Shown here piece after piece: positions 10,761 through 22,045 of a stretch of DNA of 64,000 nucleotides (positions are counted from its first letter, which is position 1; every line of letters starts with the position of its first letter). The notes beneath the pieces are model-generated. The model was not told where the DNA came from. It did not search any database and saw only the letters and a program-made list of their open reading frames with translations. A program made the position numbers and the translations under genes. Location of the stretch: the NCBI GenBank assembly GCA_039090855.1, contig CM077025.1, positions 102,528,489 through 102,592,488 on the forward strand, in the 5' to 3' direction. The stretch comes from Macrothele yani (taxonomy: Eukaryota > Arthropoda > Arachnida > Araneae > Macrothelidae).

Positions 10761-11315
10761 ATATCTTTATAAATACATTAAGGGAAGCTTCAAGTAGTAA
10801 GTTCTGTTACATGTCTTTTGTTAGTTTAACTGAACATTGAACAGTATTGCTACATGCAAACAGCATTAGACTGCTAGTCCATAGGACGAAAAAGGACTAT
10901 AAATTATTTATGACTTTTATTTACACTAAATGTACCGAAATGTGTACCAAAAGTTCCCAAAATGAAGGAACATTTAATTTTCATTAACTGTAAACATGTG
11001 AAGCTACAGATAAAGCTATTTTACGTTCTTGTTAAAGTGTCTTGGTCTCTATTTAGCAGCTTGTGTTGCAAATTCAGTCTTACTCGGTTAGTGTATTCTA
11101 ACAGCTAGAGAGTCTATAGAGTTATTAGGAACTGCGCACCTTAAACACTAATGATACATAATTTTATATTATTCTAAAAAACACCTATGTTGTGAGACAT
11201 TAAACCACAGAAACACTAATTTTCTAAAACATTTCCACAATTTTGCCACTAGTGTAAGTAAAAAAGTTAAAAATTACTTCAAAAGAACAAATGTATGTGT
11301 ATTAAATTAATTATA

Positions 11316-12634
11316 CAGGGTGTCCGAGAATTATTGGACACATTACAAAATTATATAAAACAAAACATTAAACAGATAGAAAGAAACTGACTGTACTAAC
11401 TTACAATGCAACTACACAAGTTAATAAATTTTGATGTGAGATCCCTTGGTTGCTCATAGTACGTCCAAGCGATACTCGATTTCATGCCATGTATTGGCAA
11501 GCATCTAAGGAGTTATGGAATTAATAAGCAGCTGTGATACGCTGCACGAGTTCCTGCAAATCAGTACAAGGCATCTGATAGACACGATTCTTCACATAAC
11601 CCCACATGAAATAATCCAATGGAGTTAGATCTGGAGAGCGAGGAGGCCATGGAATGGGACCACCACACCCAATTCATCTGTTGGGGAAATGCTGATTTAG
11701 GCACTTACGTACACACATTGACCAATGTTGTAAAACGACGTTGTCATATCTTTTGATCTGGGATATAGCGAAATTTTCTAGCATATCCAAGTAAATGTCA
11801 CCATTTATGGTTTTTCTGCAGAAAAAGAAAGGGCCAATCACTTCTTTTTTTGATAGGGCACACCACACATTAACTTTTGGAGAATCGCGTTCGAGTTCAA
11901 TAGCAGCATGAGGCGGTTCACTGCCCCATATCCTACAGTTGTGACGATTCACAATACCTGATACACGGAATGTGGATTCATCACTAAAAATTACAGTACT
12001 GAGAAAGTTTTCATCGTTTTCCACTCGATTCAGCATATCCACAGTGAAATCGTATTGCAGAGCATAATCATTTACATGCATCTTTTGCACTATTTGAATT
12101 TTATAAGCATGCGACTTTAATTTCTTGTGCAATATATCATGAACTGTCGATTTCGGAATGCACAGTTCTCTGCTTGCTTTACGAACGGATTTCCTGGGGC
12201 TTCGTCAGAAACTTTCATTAACTTGGTCAACCGTCTCACCGCTGACGCTAGGCTTACCGACTCCTCCACGATGTTTCACACTGCCAGTTTCTTTAAACTG
12301 TTTCATCCACCGCTTAGTTGAATTTTTTGACAGGGGGTTACAACCACACTCTAAACGGTATTGTCTTTTAACTTTAATGACAGACTTTAATTCCGCAAGC
12401 CATAACACACACATCGCCTTCTCCTGTACGGATGACATGACTACTGATTGCACATTTCTCATACATTCCTCACCAGGCCACACCTAGTGCCATCTATCGG
12501 ATTCTGGGAATAACTATTCTGCAAAACAAAAATATAGAAACTGTGTTAGTTATATGTGACATAGAAAAGCAGACAATGCTCATAGTTTTTTGTACATAAT
12601 TTTGTAATGTGTCCAATAATTCTCGAACACCCTG
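11316..12634 (-). mobile_element. mariner/Tc1-superfamily element
   Basis: 1319 bp flanked by TA (11314-11315 and 12635-12636). Inverted ends CAGGGTGTCCGAGAATTATT and CAGGGTGTTCGAGAATTATT continue for about 35 bp. It lies in the intron after the MBT4 exon and ends about 37 bp from that exon's splice donor. Confidence 0.93.
11674..12483 (-). pseudogene. mariner-like transposase, broken
   Basis: The N-terminal part (12483-12205) carries the paired-type helix-turn-helix with KRWMKQFKETGSV. After a frame change the catalytic part (12132-11674) has the first Asp in VIFSDESTF and the family signature RDSPKVNVWCAL. The second catalytic region is disrupted: the expected QQDGAPPH-type motif reads LQHWSMCVRK, and the frame ends at FPNR. 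The protein cuts and joins DNA at TA. This copy lacks a continuous frame and its later catalytic Asp is not recognisable. Spacing suggests the DD37-41D group of arthropod elements, from family knowledge. Confidence 0.85.
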
Positions 12635-12670
12635 TACTATGTGTATTAATTAAATTCCTAAATACTACTA

Positions 12671-12907
<237 letters not shown>

Positions 12908-13700
12908 CTATGTATCACACAAACACAACTATTAAGAACAAAAATACAAATATCCCACACAGTATCAACTGTAACAGAGATTTCAAAAACAGTAAAAATG
13001 CACTATAACAAAGAAAATAATAAAACTTCTGACTATTTCCAGTGCTCTGTCTAAAAGCAATTTTTAAAATATACATGGCTTCTTCAAAGAACTGTGATTT
13101 TCAGTTGGCAAATTTCTAAAAATAAGACAATCTCCTCACCAGACTTTCATCATCATTTACTGTCCCTAAAAGGGTTACAGTTAACCACGTGGGACAATAA
13201 TTCTGGTAATTTGAAGTGAAAAGCAATACACCAATTTCTCTAATATGTCTAAAAACATAAATTATCTACAAAGAGTAGTCTGGTACTCCTTGTACATAAT
13301 AGATACTATGCATCTCTCGCATGCCAAGATCATTGTGGGTGTGAAATAAAAGGAGTGATTCGAGAGTTTACATTTATTTGCGTACAACGCACCACATTTA
13401 TTTGCTTCACTCAAGACACATTGAGCCACAGTACCATACATACGAAGTGGAATTAAATCATAGCAACAAACAATAAGGTTTACTAATTCCGGACATTAAG
13501 AGGTACTTAGATAGGTGGATTAATCAAATGTTATTGTCCTTAAACAAAGAAAGAAGATATGTAAGTCATAAAAGCAAATATTTATTAAACTATGGTAGCA
13601 GTAAGTATTTCAACTGTTTATTATTATAAAAGGGTTGTTCAATACGTAGTGAGACTTTGTTTCTGCCTAAAAAGAGTCAAAACATGACATACCTAAAATA

Positions 13701-14898
13701 CTATAATTTCAGGTAAATAAGCCGCACTGGCGTATACACTGCAGCGATAAAAAATGGGGCAGAGTGAAAAAAAAAATCATCAGAAACGCCGCACCTTCGC
13801 AGTAAGGTGGGGTAGTAAAAAGGCGGAGTCTTGAAAACATTACATGGATAAAAATATATAGTACCTGATCTTTCAAATAATAAATAAAAATATCAATTAA
13901 ACGAGATTCAATCTTAAGGGTAACATTTACCCTACTACCTATTTTCTAAAAATTTACTCGAAAAATTCATAAGGTGCTTAAACCAATTATACAGCATTTA
14001 TACCTCAAGAATTTAAAAAATACATGCACAACATTCTGAAAATATCTGGCACACATAGTTTTTCAATCAAATCCATCAAAAGCAGAAACTTCACTGTCCG
14101 AATTAAAAAGTTTTAAAAGCGCACCATCTAAAAAAACTTTGGGGTCGTCCGCATAACTTTTGCTGTCTTGTGGAGTTTCACCGCAGTTTTTAGAAATAAT
14201 GTTTGCTTCAGTGAATCCCGAAATAATCGTCGAAGTTTTGATGTTTTTCCAGGATTCTGAAAAACATATTTAGTTACCATTAGCTTAAAACTAGAAGTAT
14301 AACTTCTGCATTTCGTCATTTTACTTTTCATGATAACGTAGAACTACGCGTAGCGTACTCGAGAAAATGCGATTTGGCGATGAACGAATGCACACGCCGC
14401 TGACAAAATTTGCAGTTGCTGTCATTGACCAATGACAGTCTATCTTGGATAGTAGTCTGATATCCCGTTTCAAGAGGGGAGAGAAAGAGTTAGCCCGGAT
14501 CCACGGAGCGAAGCTGATGACGTCATGAGTTCAAACAGAGTTAGTTGCTAAGAGCATGAAACAAGGGCGATCCTTGCTAACAAGATCGATTCTCTGCGAA
14601 GTTTCCCCTAACCATGGATTTTTTCCAAGTTTTATCAGTCACCTCTCTCCTGCCTGTCCCACCTCAATCCTATAACCTATTATTAACATCGTTATTCTAT
14701 TCCCTCTCTATTGAGATATCTTCCTGAGGAAAAAAGAATGGAACAAGCCAAAACGTTTTTTGTTACATAATTTCGCTCCGCCAAAAAAAAAAAAAAAAAA
14801 AAAAAAGCTGTTTACGCCGCCATGCTGTATAAGTTGCGCAGGCCGAAAAATTAATTTTGAACTCGTATATGCCACGGCTTTTCTACCCGAAATTACGA
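13701..14898 (-). mobile_element. Internally deleted pogo/Tigger-like element, copy A
   Basis: Flanked by TA (13699-13700 and 14899-14900), with imperfect terminal inverted repeats related to CCGTAATTTCRGGTARATAA. The minus strand holds the start of a transposase (CRSYTSSFKLMVTKY, about 14320-14280) joined almost directly to its acidic C-terminal end (FNSDSEVSAFDGFD, ending near 14066). The catalytic core is missing. An A-run of over 20 bases lies at about 14784. Copy B (36379-37637) has the same internal joint in the opposite orientation. Confidence 0.82.
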
Positions 14899-14976
14899 TA
14901 ACTGCTGCCAGCATTTAGACAGCAGTCCCATCGTTGCACAACTCCTTGTATTCCATAAATTATATTAATTCAACAT

Positions 14977-15717
14977 TTGTCGAAAACATTACGTGGTTTC
15001 AGAAATTTACGTGGTTTCATAAGAAGAGCATTAACCCATTCCTGTAATAAACACAAAGAAAAGATTGAGATTAACTGGATAAAAAGAACTGCTATGAAAT
15101 TTGGATACAAGAAAAAGATCATAGATGATATACTTGAAAATATAAAGAAATCTTTAAATGAAAATAAAAATAAACAAAAAAATGAAATAAAATTTGCTGG
15201 TAAAATTCCCTACATTCCTCCAATAACAGATATCTTAAAGAAGGAATGCATTAAAGAAAAAATGATATTGGCAGAAACCGTCATAGATAACGAAACTATA
15301 TTAACTAATGGAAATGAAAGAAGATCAATGCTTGATAAAGCCGGAGTATATTCTATACCAACAAAATATTATACAGAAATAGAAAGAAATGAAAGAAATA
15401 AAGTATACATAGGAAGTACAAAAAGAAGATTTAAGACCAGATTAAAAGAACATATATCGAACTGGAATAAAAAAGAAAACAAAACATCATTAATAAATCA
15501 TTGTATTGAAAATGAAGCTTATCCTGTTTGGTATGATGCAAAATTAATAACCTCACATAAAACTAAAAATCAAATATTAACCTCAGAAACGATAATGATT
15601 GAAAAAACTAAAGAAATAAATTGTAATAATAATGATCCAATGAATCTACCGTACGCTTGGAAATATTTTATCGAAAAAGAAATTAACGATAAAAAATATA
15701 ATAAAAGACCTTATTAA
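14977..15717 (+). CDS. Penelope-like element C-terminus with GIY-YIG endonuclease
   Basis: A 246-residue open frame, very AT-rich and lysine/asparagine-rich. Residues about 1-50 match the region following reverse transcriptase in Penelope-like proteins. Residues about 121-180 form a GIY-YIG nuclease: GVYSIP, then VYIGSTKRRFKTRLKEH, then LINHCIE. The nuclease nicks target DNA for insertion. The RT is gone, so this is a 5'-truncated copy. The domain is unbroken, unlike most transposon proteins here. The 3' flank has TGAAGATGATTCC and GAAACTAGT blocks, similar to what often follows this ORF. The methionine at 14977 is the first in frame after truncation. Confidence 0.85.
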   Translation: MSKTLRGFRNLRGFIRRALTHSCNKHKEKIEINWIKRTAMKFGYKKKIIDDILENIKKSLNENKNKQKNEIKFAGKIPYIPPITDILKKECIKEKMILAETVIDNETILTNGNERRSMLDKAGVYSIPTKYYTEIERNERNKVYIGSTKRRFKTRLKEHISNWNKKENKTSLINHCIENEAYPVWYDAKLITSHKTKNQILTSETIMIEKTKEINCNNNDPMNLPYAWKYFIEKEINDKKYNKRPY

Positions 15718-16439
15718 TTATTTTCAACAAACGAATGGCAACACCAATTAATTTGGAGTCGGAATTCATGTCATCCGGTTATATCAAAACACGACTAAGA
15801 ACGTGCATTAATACCAAAAATAGCATGCGCAAGAGTACAACTGCCGTGAAAAGTCGGACGCTGCCAGTAGAATCGATGTAAGTGGCCGAAACACAACATG
15901 TATGAGAAGATCATAATACCCACTGAAGATGATTCCAAAAAGAAGGAATTGAAACTAGTTTGGGATATCGAGCCACGGAAAATAAAACATGCAACCATCA
16001 TCTATAATAAGAAATTATAAGATCGAAGTTCAACTTGGAAGCTGATACCACAGGAAAGGAAAATCATGCCTTCTTCGATAACAAGATGGCTTATTACTGA
16101 TTCAATGCATCATAATCAAAAGGTTCGAAAGTTCTTTTCTATTGTATTAATTTCGTAAATCATGACTTAAAAAACTGGAATAATATTAATCTTTTAATAC
16201 ATATTGTCTCTACGTATTGGAGGACTTTGACAACTTATGATGCATTTGACTGCACATATTAAAACATTTTTTCATATAAATTTGTAATCTTTATAATAAA
16301 ATTCTAAACTATTATAAAGAACATCAAAAAGAAAAAAAGGAATATTAGTGACAAGTTGAAATAAAAATTTTCTTATTATATGGACGTTTTTCCCGTGCTC
16401 GAATTTCTAGTAACGTGCGAAACAGTAGATGATATGGAA

Positions 16440-17400
16440 ACTATTTTGTTGACATATAGTTAATAATCCTTGTATTCCTGTGGCATAGAAGGCAGGGAGC
16501 TGCTGCAACCAGTTACCTACGCTTCACACACCTGATCATTTGAAGTGAAACATTTGCCTATGAGAAATTTTTTCATAGGTCCAAGGACGTGAAAATCCCA
16601 GGGCGATAGGTCCGAACTATATGACGGATGCTGAAGCACTTCCCAGCAAAAGTGCTGCAATGTCCTTTACCTGGTAACTGCCATATGTGACCAGGCATTA
16701 TCATGCAGAAGTACAATATTCTGAGTGAGGTTGTCACGTCTTTCATTTTTAATGGCTTGCCAAAGCTTCATTAAAGTTTGACAATATCATTCGACATTGA
16801 TGGTTGATCCCTTTGGTAGCAACTCAAGAAGCAATGGTGCTCGACGGTCAAAGAACAGGGTTAACACCACCTTGCCTGTGGAATTGGTGGACCGTGATTT
16901 TTTTGGTGGTGGCAATGATGCATGCTCTGGTGTTTTGACTTTGGCTTGAAATGATGACACCAGCTTTCGTTCCCAGCAATAATGTGTAGCAGAAAATCTT
17001 CACCTTCTTCATGGTAGTGGAACAGATGCTGTAATGATAGTCCCATTCATTGACTCAACTGTTCATCGGACACATGTTTCGATACCCATGTGGCACAGAC
17101 CTTATGATATTCAAGGTGCGAATGCATGATCATATCGGAAGTTCCGATGCTCACACCCGCACTGTTCACCAGTTCCCGGATTGTGATTCTTTGGTTGGCC
17201 TTTACTGCAGCATCCACACATGCAATTGTCATCCCTGAAACAGCACGATGTGGTGCTCCTAATCTTGGCTGATCTGCAGTGCTTGTTCGTCCACCACTTA
17301 AGAGCTGGCACCACTGCATTACAGTATTGCGTGGAAGACAAGCAGGCCCACACATCACCTTTATTCGTCCATGAATTGCTAGGCATTTTCCCCACTTTCA
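16440..17400 (-). pseudogene. mariner transposase relic (DD34D type)
   Basis: Minus-strand pieces cover the helix-turn-helix region (17400-17050), the first catalytic block FLLHIIAGNESW (about 16990) and the second block LLHDNAWSH (about 16720), followed by YSSDLSPWDFHVLGPMKKFL. The motif normally reads GDESW, so the first catalytic Asp is Asn here. Stops and frameshifts are also present. Mariner transposase cuts and pastes at TA. Confidence 0.85.
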
Positions 17401-18212
17401 AAAACTGAATTACAGCATGTTACATGGCTTTTGTAACAAACAAGCTGTAATGCAGTCGCATAGCCTTTAAATTGTCTGTACACTAGCACCACTCATTGAC
17501 AAAATTAGGTAGCGCAAATGAACTCCAGCCAAAGAGTCTCACTACTTATTGAACAGCCCTTATTATTCAGATTCAGACAAACACAAGAAATGACCCTGAC
17601 ACCAATGAAATGTGATGTAGCTATGTGAATCCATCTGCACAAGCTAAAATCTGACCCGAAGATAAAAAGAAAAGCTGAATTGCAAGTGTGTTAGTGAGGG
17701 GGATTGTTAACTTTTGGTCTAGGATATCTACAGGTTACATCCATCGTCTCATACAAGGTCTGTTCCAAAAAGTTTCTGAACCACCTTTTTTTTTATTTTT
17801 CCTGGCTTACTTACATGCTATTAACTCTTGTCTCCTTCAAAGCACGTTCCTCCACAGTTGATACATCACGCTCAGGTTTTTTTACAGTTTAGGAAACACT
17901 GTTTGAAGGCTTGTTTTGAGATCGCACGTAGCATCATCAGTGAATTTTCTTTTATGTCATCTAATGTAGCAAAGCACTTACCATTCAGCGGAATTTTCAA
18001 CTTAGGGAAGAGAAAGAAGTCTGCAGGAGTAAGGTCCAGTGAACAGGCTGGCTGAGGAATTGTTGTGGTGGAACAGCCATGACTTCTTTCTGCAAGCCTC
18101 AGAGCAGTTCCTCCGAACACCCTCGCACAATCACTGCCGAGCATCACAATAAAATTCTTTGTCCATTCTTTGTCCTTGAGGGACAAACTGATGATTTACT
18201 ACACTATTATAG

Positions 18213-19146
18213 CAGACCTACCAACTTTTAAGAACTGAAATCCATAAAAAAAATTTTCAGTGAAAGTTTCATCGATATGTCCAATGCGTGATTATCGAAC
18301 ATCTGACAGTTAAGCAAATGATTTGTTGATTTTAGTCGATTTCATATGTTATAATTAAGACATATGGTGCTATTTACTGCTTACAGTGATTAAAATGTAA
18401 CGAATAGCATGCATTCATTAGGCTACATACACAGATAAAAATTTCATTTTAACTGCAATTATTATGATATTATATATATAGGATGCAACGTCAGGTGATA
18501 CACAGCATATTCTAGCCTCTCTTTGACAAATGACAACCCCACCATATCGTGGTGCATCCTGTTTCCATTAAAGGGGCTCTGATTACTGGCAAATAGCAGT
18601 ATAACTATACCCGAGATTAGAAGAAATGCATGCTCACCAACCTGCTTGGCCAGCGTGGTGAGTTATAACCACCCCACACATGCTTACATAATTGCAAACT
18701 TGGCCCTCAGTCTCTAGCAGCTGGAATGTACCTGGCCAAGGCAGCGGCCAGTGAAACCTGGACTTTAAATTTTTATGTCAGCATGTCAGAATACCTTTAG
18801 AAAACGTGATTTTTCAAGTCTTATGTGATGCTGATATTTCTCTTTTTCAGTGGTTACCGCTAATATTAATTTGACAGCATTTTTACTGAGTCTTTATCAC
18901 TAGGCTGTGAGCAGAGAGGGTGTCGAATGAGGAAGTGGGTGAAAATATGATCAGGTAAATTGGAGTATACAGACAGAGTGGTCCTTAGGAACTCTCTTTC
19001 CTACCCTCAAAAGTACTAACCTGAAAAGCCAAAGAAAATAAAAAAAAAAAAGTCAGATTTGTAAAACATGTCATCCATAAAATTACTGTAAAACAGGTAG
19101 AATTTCTGTAAATTTTACGGGTAAACCGTAAAAGTTGGCAGGTATG
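18213..19146. mobile_element. Non-autonomous TIR element inside mariner
   Basis: About 0.93 kb with inverted ends CAGACCTACCAACTTTT and CATACCTGCCAACTTTTACG. Flanks TTATAG (left) and TTACAG (right) look like a 6-bp duplication with one change. A hAT-type 8-bp duplication is not clean. No transposase is recognisable. It contains an RTE 5' fragment. Confidence 0.65.
18481..18753 (+). mobile_element. 5' end fragment of the RTE family at 32488
   Basis: It begins at exactly the same first base region (GGATG..GTCAGGTGAT) as the full-length RTE and follows its leader for about 270 bases, to GGCAGCGGCCAGTG, with scattered changes. Then similarity stops. RTE copies usually lose their 5' end; this one keeps only the 5' end. 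Confidence 0.85.
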
Positions 19147-19917
19147 TTACAGTCAAAAAACACGATGAACATCACTTTGATCTGACTTGCAGCACCTTTT
19201 TCGGTCATGGAGAACTTGGTGAAACCCATTGAGAAGATTGGGTCTTAGTTTCCACATCATATCCGTATGCCCAGGTTTCATCACCGGTTATAACATTAAT
19301 TTAAAAACTGTCATCAGCATTAGTGTGATCCAAAAGTTCTTGACTGATGGTGATGCATTGTTGTTTCTGCTCACCAGTAAGCTGCGTATGAATTTTGCAG
19401 ACACACGATGCATGTTCAATTTTCCACTTAAAATTTGATGACACAAACCAATAGAGAAGTTGCAATCCTCTGCAATCTTTCTGACAGTAGGATGATGATT
19501 AGAATGAACAGTCTGACACACTTAGGAGATGTGATCATCTGTTGATATTGACAAACAACTTAATCGTGGATCATCCGCTATTGACTGCTGACCACTTTTA
19601 AAGTGTTGTTACAAATCATAACACTGTGTACGACTCATACTCATCACTATAAACTTACTTTAACATTTTGTATGTTTCAGTGAATGATTTTCCAAGCCTA
19701 AAACAAAATTTAGTATTCACACGCTGCTGCTCATTATGATCAGCCATTTTAAAAAATCACGAACTGCACTTTACACACTCACAGATGAAGCCTTACTGAA
19801 CAAAAAGTTAACAAGACAGAGCTTCGTACTCAGTGCCCAAGACACCTGCAGGATTTTGATGCGACTTCAAACTTTCGCCTACAACCAGAAGTTTAGAAAC
19901 TTTTTGAACAGATCTCA

Positions 19918-20277
19918 TACATCATTTTAAAGCTTTCGCCAATAGTAGGTAACCCATATCCTTATAACACGTCCTCAACTTATTGCCCTTGGAATTAGTA
20001 GAGGGTGTCAAGATGTTTAACAGACAGTTTTTGAATTATGTATTTATTTACTTTGAATGTTACAGGATTTGTACAAGGTATTTACAAACTTCAAAAAGAC
20101 TTCAAAGAGTTTCTTGAAGCAATCTGCCTAGACTGTTAAAATGCTACATAATTTGTTGTTACCTGGAAGCTCTAGCAACAGTCATAATCAAAGTGACAGT
20201 ACTACATGATCTGAGTTCAACTCTAAGGGTATGACAGGAATGGAGATCACATACACATACAACCTTGTACATGCATA
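19918..20277. other. Unassigned AT-rich spacer
   Basis: Between a mariner and a Tc1 element. I see no exon, ORF or repeat boundary in it. It is intronic relative to the MBT gene. Confidence 0.5.
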
Positions 20278-20279
20278 TA

Positions 20280-21490
20280 CACTGAGTGGCCACTTTATTA
20301 TGACCAACTGACAGTTTTAAACAAATGAGCTGTTGCTGCACGCTGTTGCCGCCAGAGGGCGAGGCTAGTATAAAAAGGGAAAACTTATGCTTGAGACAGT
20401 AGTAGAAGTGATTTTTGGGTGACGAGATGGGTAAAAAATGCGATTTGACAGACTTTTAATGTGCGATGATTGTAGGAGCTCGGAGCCATGGAGTGAGTAT
20501 CACCGAAACCTCCGCATTCGTGAAATGCTCCAGAGCAGCTGTTGTTAAAGTGTTTAAAGACTAGACTGTCAGCCAAAAAACTGGGTCTCTACGTGCAACG
20601 TGTGGTCGTCATCGACTAGTGACTTCTCGGGCGGAACGGAGAGTGTCCAAACTGGTAACAGACAACAGAAGAGCAACAGCAGCAAATTACAGACCATCTT
20701 AATCAAGGATCCCCTGAAATGATCTCTGCACACACTGTTCACCATACACTGTATCGGATGGAATATGGCAGCCGAAGGCCTGTTCGAACACCTTTGCTGT
20801 CTGCAGTTAACAAGAGAAAACGCCTCCAGTTCGCACAGGAGCACAAGGATTGGACAGTGGATAATTGGAAACAAATTATGTGGTCCGATGAATCCCGTTT
20901 TCAGTTGCACCATGCCGATGGCCGAGTGAGAATTTGGCGAAAACAGCAAGAAAGCATGGACCCCCAAATGCATTGCCACAACCCTTCAAGCTGGTGGAGG
21001 CAACATTATGGTTTGGGGAATGTTTTCCTGGCATGCTTTGGGCCCTTTAATTTGTGTTGATCAACGTCTGACTAGCGCATCATATCTAAACATCGTTGCG
21101 GACCAAGTGCATCCTGTCATGTGGATGGTTTATCTCAATGGCGATGGCTACTTTAAACAAGATAATGCATCCTGCCATAGTGCTCGTATTGTACAGGATT
21201 GATTATGCCGGTGAGTTTACTTTGCTTAGGTGGCCCCCACAATCTCCAGATCTCAACCCCATTGAGAATTTGTGGGATGAAGTTGAACGAGCCATCGGAC
21301 AGCTGGATCCACAACCCTGCAATCTCACACTCCCGGAAAGTGCTATTCATCAAGCATGGTCTCAGATTTCACAAACCACTTGTCAACATCTCGTGGAGTC
21401 CATGCCACGAAGAATTGACAGAGTATTAAAGGCAAAAGGTGGCCCAACGAAGTACTGAGAGGGTGGTCATAATAAAGTGGCCACTCAGTG
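20280..21490 (+). mobile_element. Tc1-like element, near full length
   Basis: 1211 bp, flanked by TA on both sides, with inverted ends CACTGAGTGGCCACTTTATT that match exactly over about 24 bp. The sharp ends and modest number of breaks suggest one of the younger Tc1 copies here. Confidence 0.95.
20428..21458 (+). pseudogene. Tc1 transposase, frameshifted (DD34E)
   Basis: The first methionine region is at 20428. Helix-turn-helix sequence is followed by an open stretch 20719-21060 with the first Asp in MWSDESRFQLHH. The core continues in another frame (MVWGMFSWHALGP, 21008), with the second Asp in FKQDNASCHSARIVQ (about 21155-21200). The last part has RWPPQSPDLNPIENLWDEVE, with the catalytic Glu in PIENLW, and ends GGPTKY at 21458. 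All three catalytic residues are visible, but at least two frameshifts split the gene. Confidence 0.9.
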
Positions 21491-21496
21491 TATATA

Positions 21497-22045
21497 TCTT
21501 AGCTGTTCCTTGAGTTTCAGAGGTTAGCTTCTCAAAGAAAGCTCATCTCCGAAACTGAAGTTTAAAACTGATTGATGGTGCTAGATTTTACTTACTGTTG
21601 ATGTATCAAACATCCCCATTTACAGCAACCTTTGCATACAACATCAATTTCCACGACATCCATCTTATGTTTCACACAAGACCTTTTGTTTTTCATTATC
21701 TTTTTCTCATGCATACATTTCTGAATCTGGTTCTCCCATGATTTCCTTAGCCTTCCTCTACCTTCTTTTTCTGCCCCTTGGGCTGAATAAATTCTCTTTG
21801 TTAGCATCTTGCCACTGCAATACATCTTCATTCCCCACATGATCAGAATGTGTCTTAACAAACCTTCATGAGTAATGGATCTCTCCACAACACATAAACA
21901 ACTCCTATGTCTCTTCAGCAGTACTAGGTTTTACTGTCAGACATCAGAGTAGGAACAATTACACTTTTATACACAGCCACTCAGGATCTTTTAGAGAATC
22001 TATCAGTCCTATGAAATCATGCTAAGACAGCTTAGAGATAATGAT
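21497..22045 (-). pseudogene. LINE 3'-end relic, copy 1
   Basis: The 3' terminus (GAGTTTCAGAGGTTAGCTTC on the plus strand) and the decayed C-terminal ORF (MLTKRIYSAQG, GRGRLRKSWENQIQKC) match the better preserved copy at 28240-29077. It starts 6 bp after the Tc1 right end. Stops and frameshifts are frequent. Confidence 0.75.

Larger units (their letters stand above)
470..11254 (+). mobile_element. Tc1-like element split by a gypsy retrotransposon
   Basis: The left end (CACTAATGGCCAAAATTGTG, after TA at 468-469) is matched in inverted orientation at 11232-11254, before TA. Similarity between the ends continues for more than 100 bp, including a shared TTTTTTAGAATAATA block. The original transposon is 470-2348 plus 10765-11254, about 2.4 kb. 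The Ty3/gypsy copy 2349-10760 sits inside it. No other right end was found near 2 kb, which supports this reading. Confidence 0.7.
13631..17560 (-). mobile_element. mariner split by later insertions
   Basis: The left end AGGGTTGTTCAATACGTAGT (13631) and the inverted right end AGGGCTGTTCAATAAGTAGT (17560) bracket 3.9 kb; TA follows at 17561-17562. A Tigger derivative (13701-14898) and a Penelope-like fragment (about 14960-16100) lie between the left end and the transposase remains. The original mariner was near 1.3 kb. Confidence 0.8.
17826..19520 (-). pseudogene. mariner transposase relic, interrupted
   Basis: From high to low coordinates: N-terminal region 19520-19290 (HQILSGKLNMHRVSAKF), the first catalytic block ITGDETWAYGYDVETK (about 19290-19240, Asp intact), then the break by the inserted element. 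The next piece resumes as NHQFVPQGQRMDKEFY (18195-18150) and continues to SLDLTPADFFLFPKLK (about 18010). The second catalytic Asp block is damaged by a frameshift. The two sides of the insert join to a normal mariner order. Confidence 0.85.
17754..19917 (-). mobile_element. mariner split by a small TIR element
   Basis: The ends (CAAGGTCTGTTCCAAAAAGT at 17754; inverted TGAGATCTGTTCAAAAAGTT at 19917) are flanked by TA. The inner sequence is a mariner transposase relic interrupted at 18213-19146. Confidence 0.85.
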
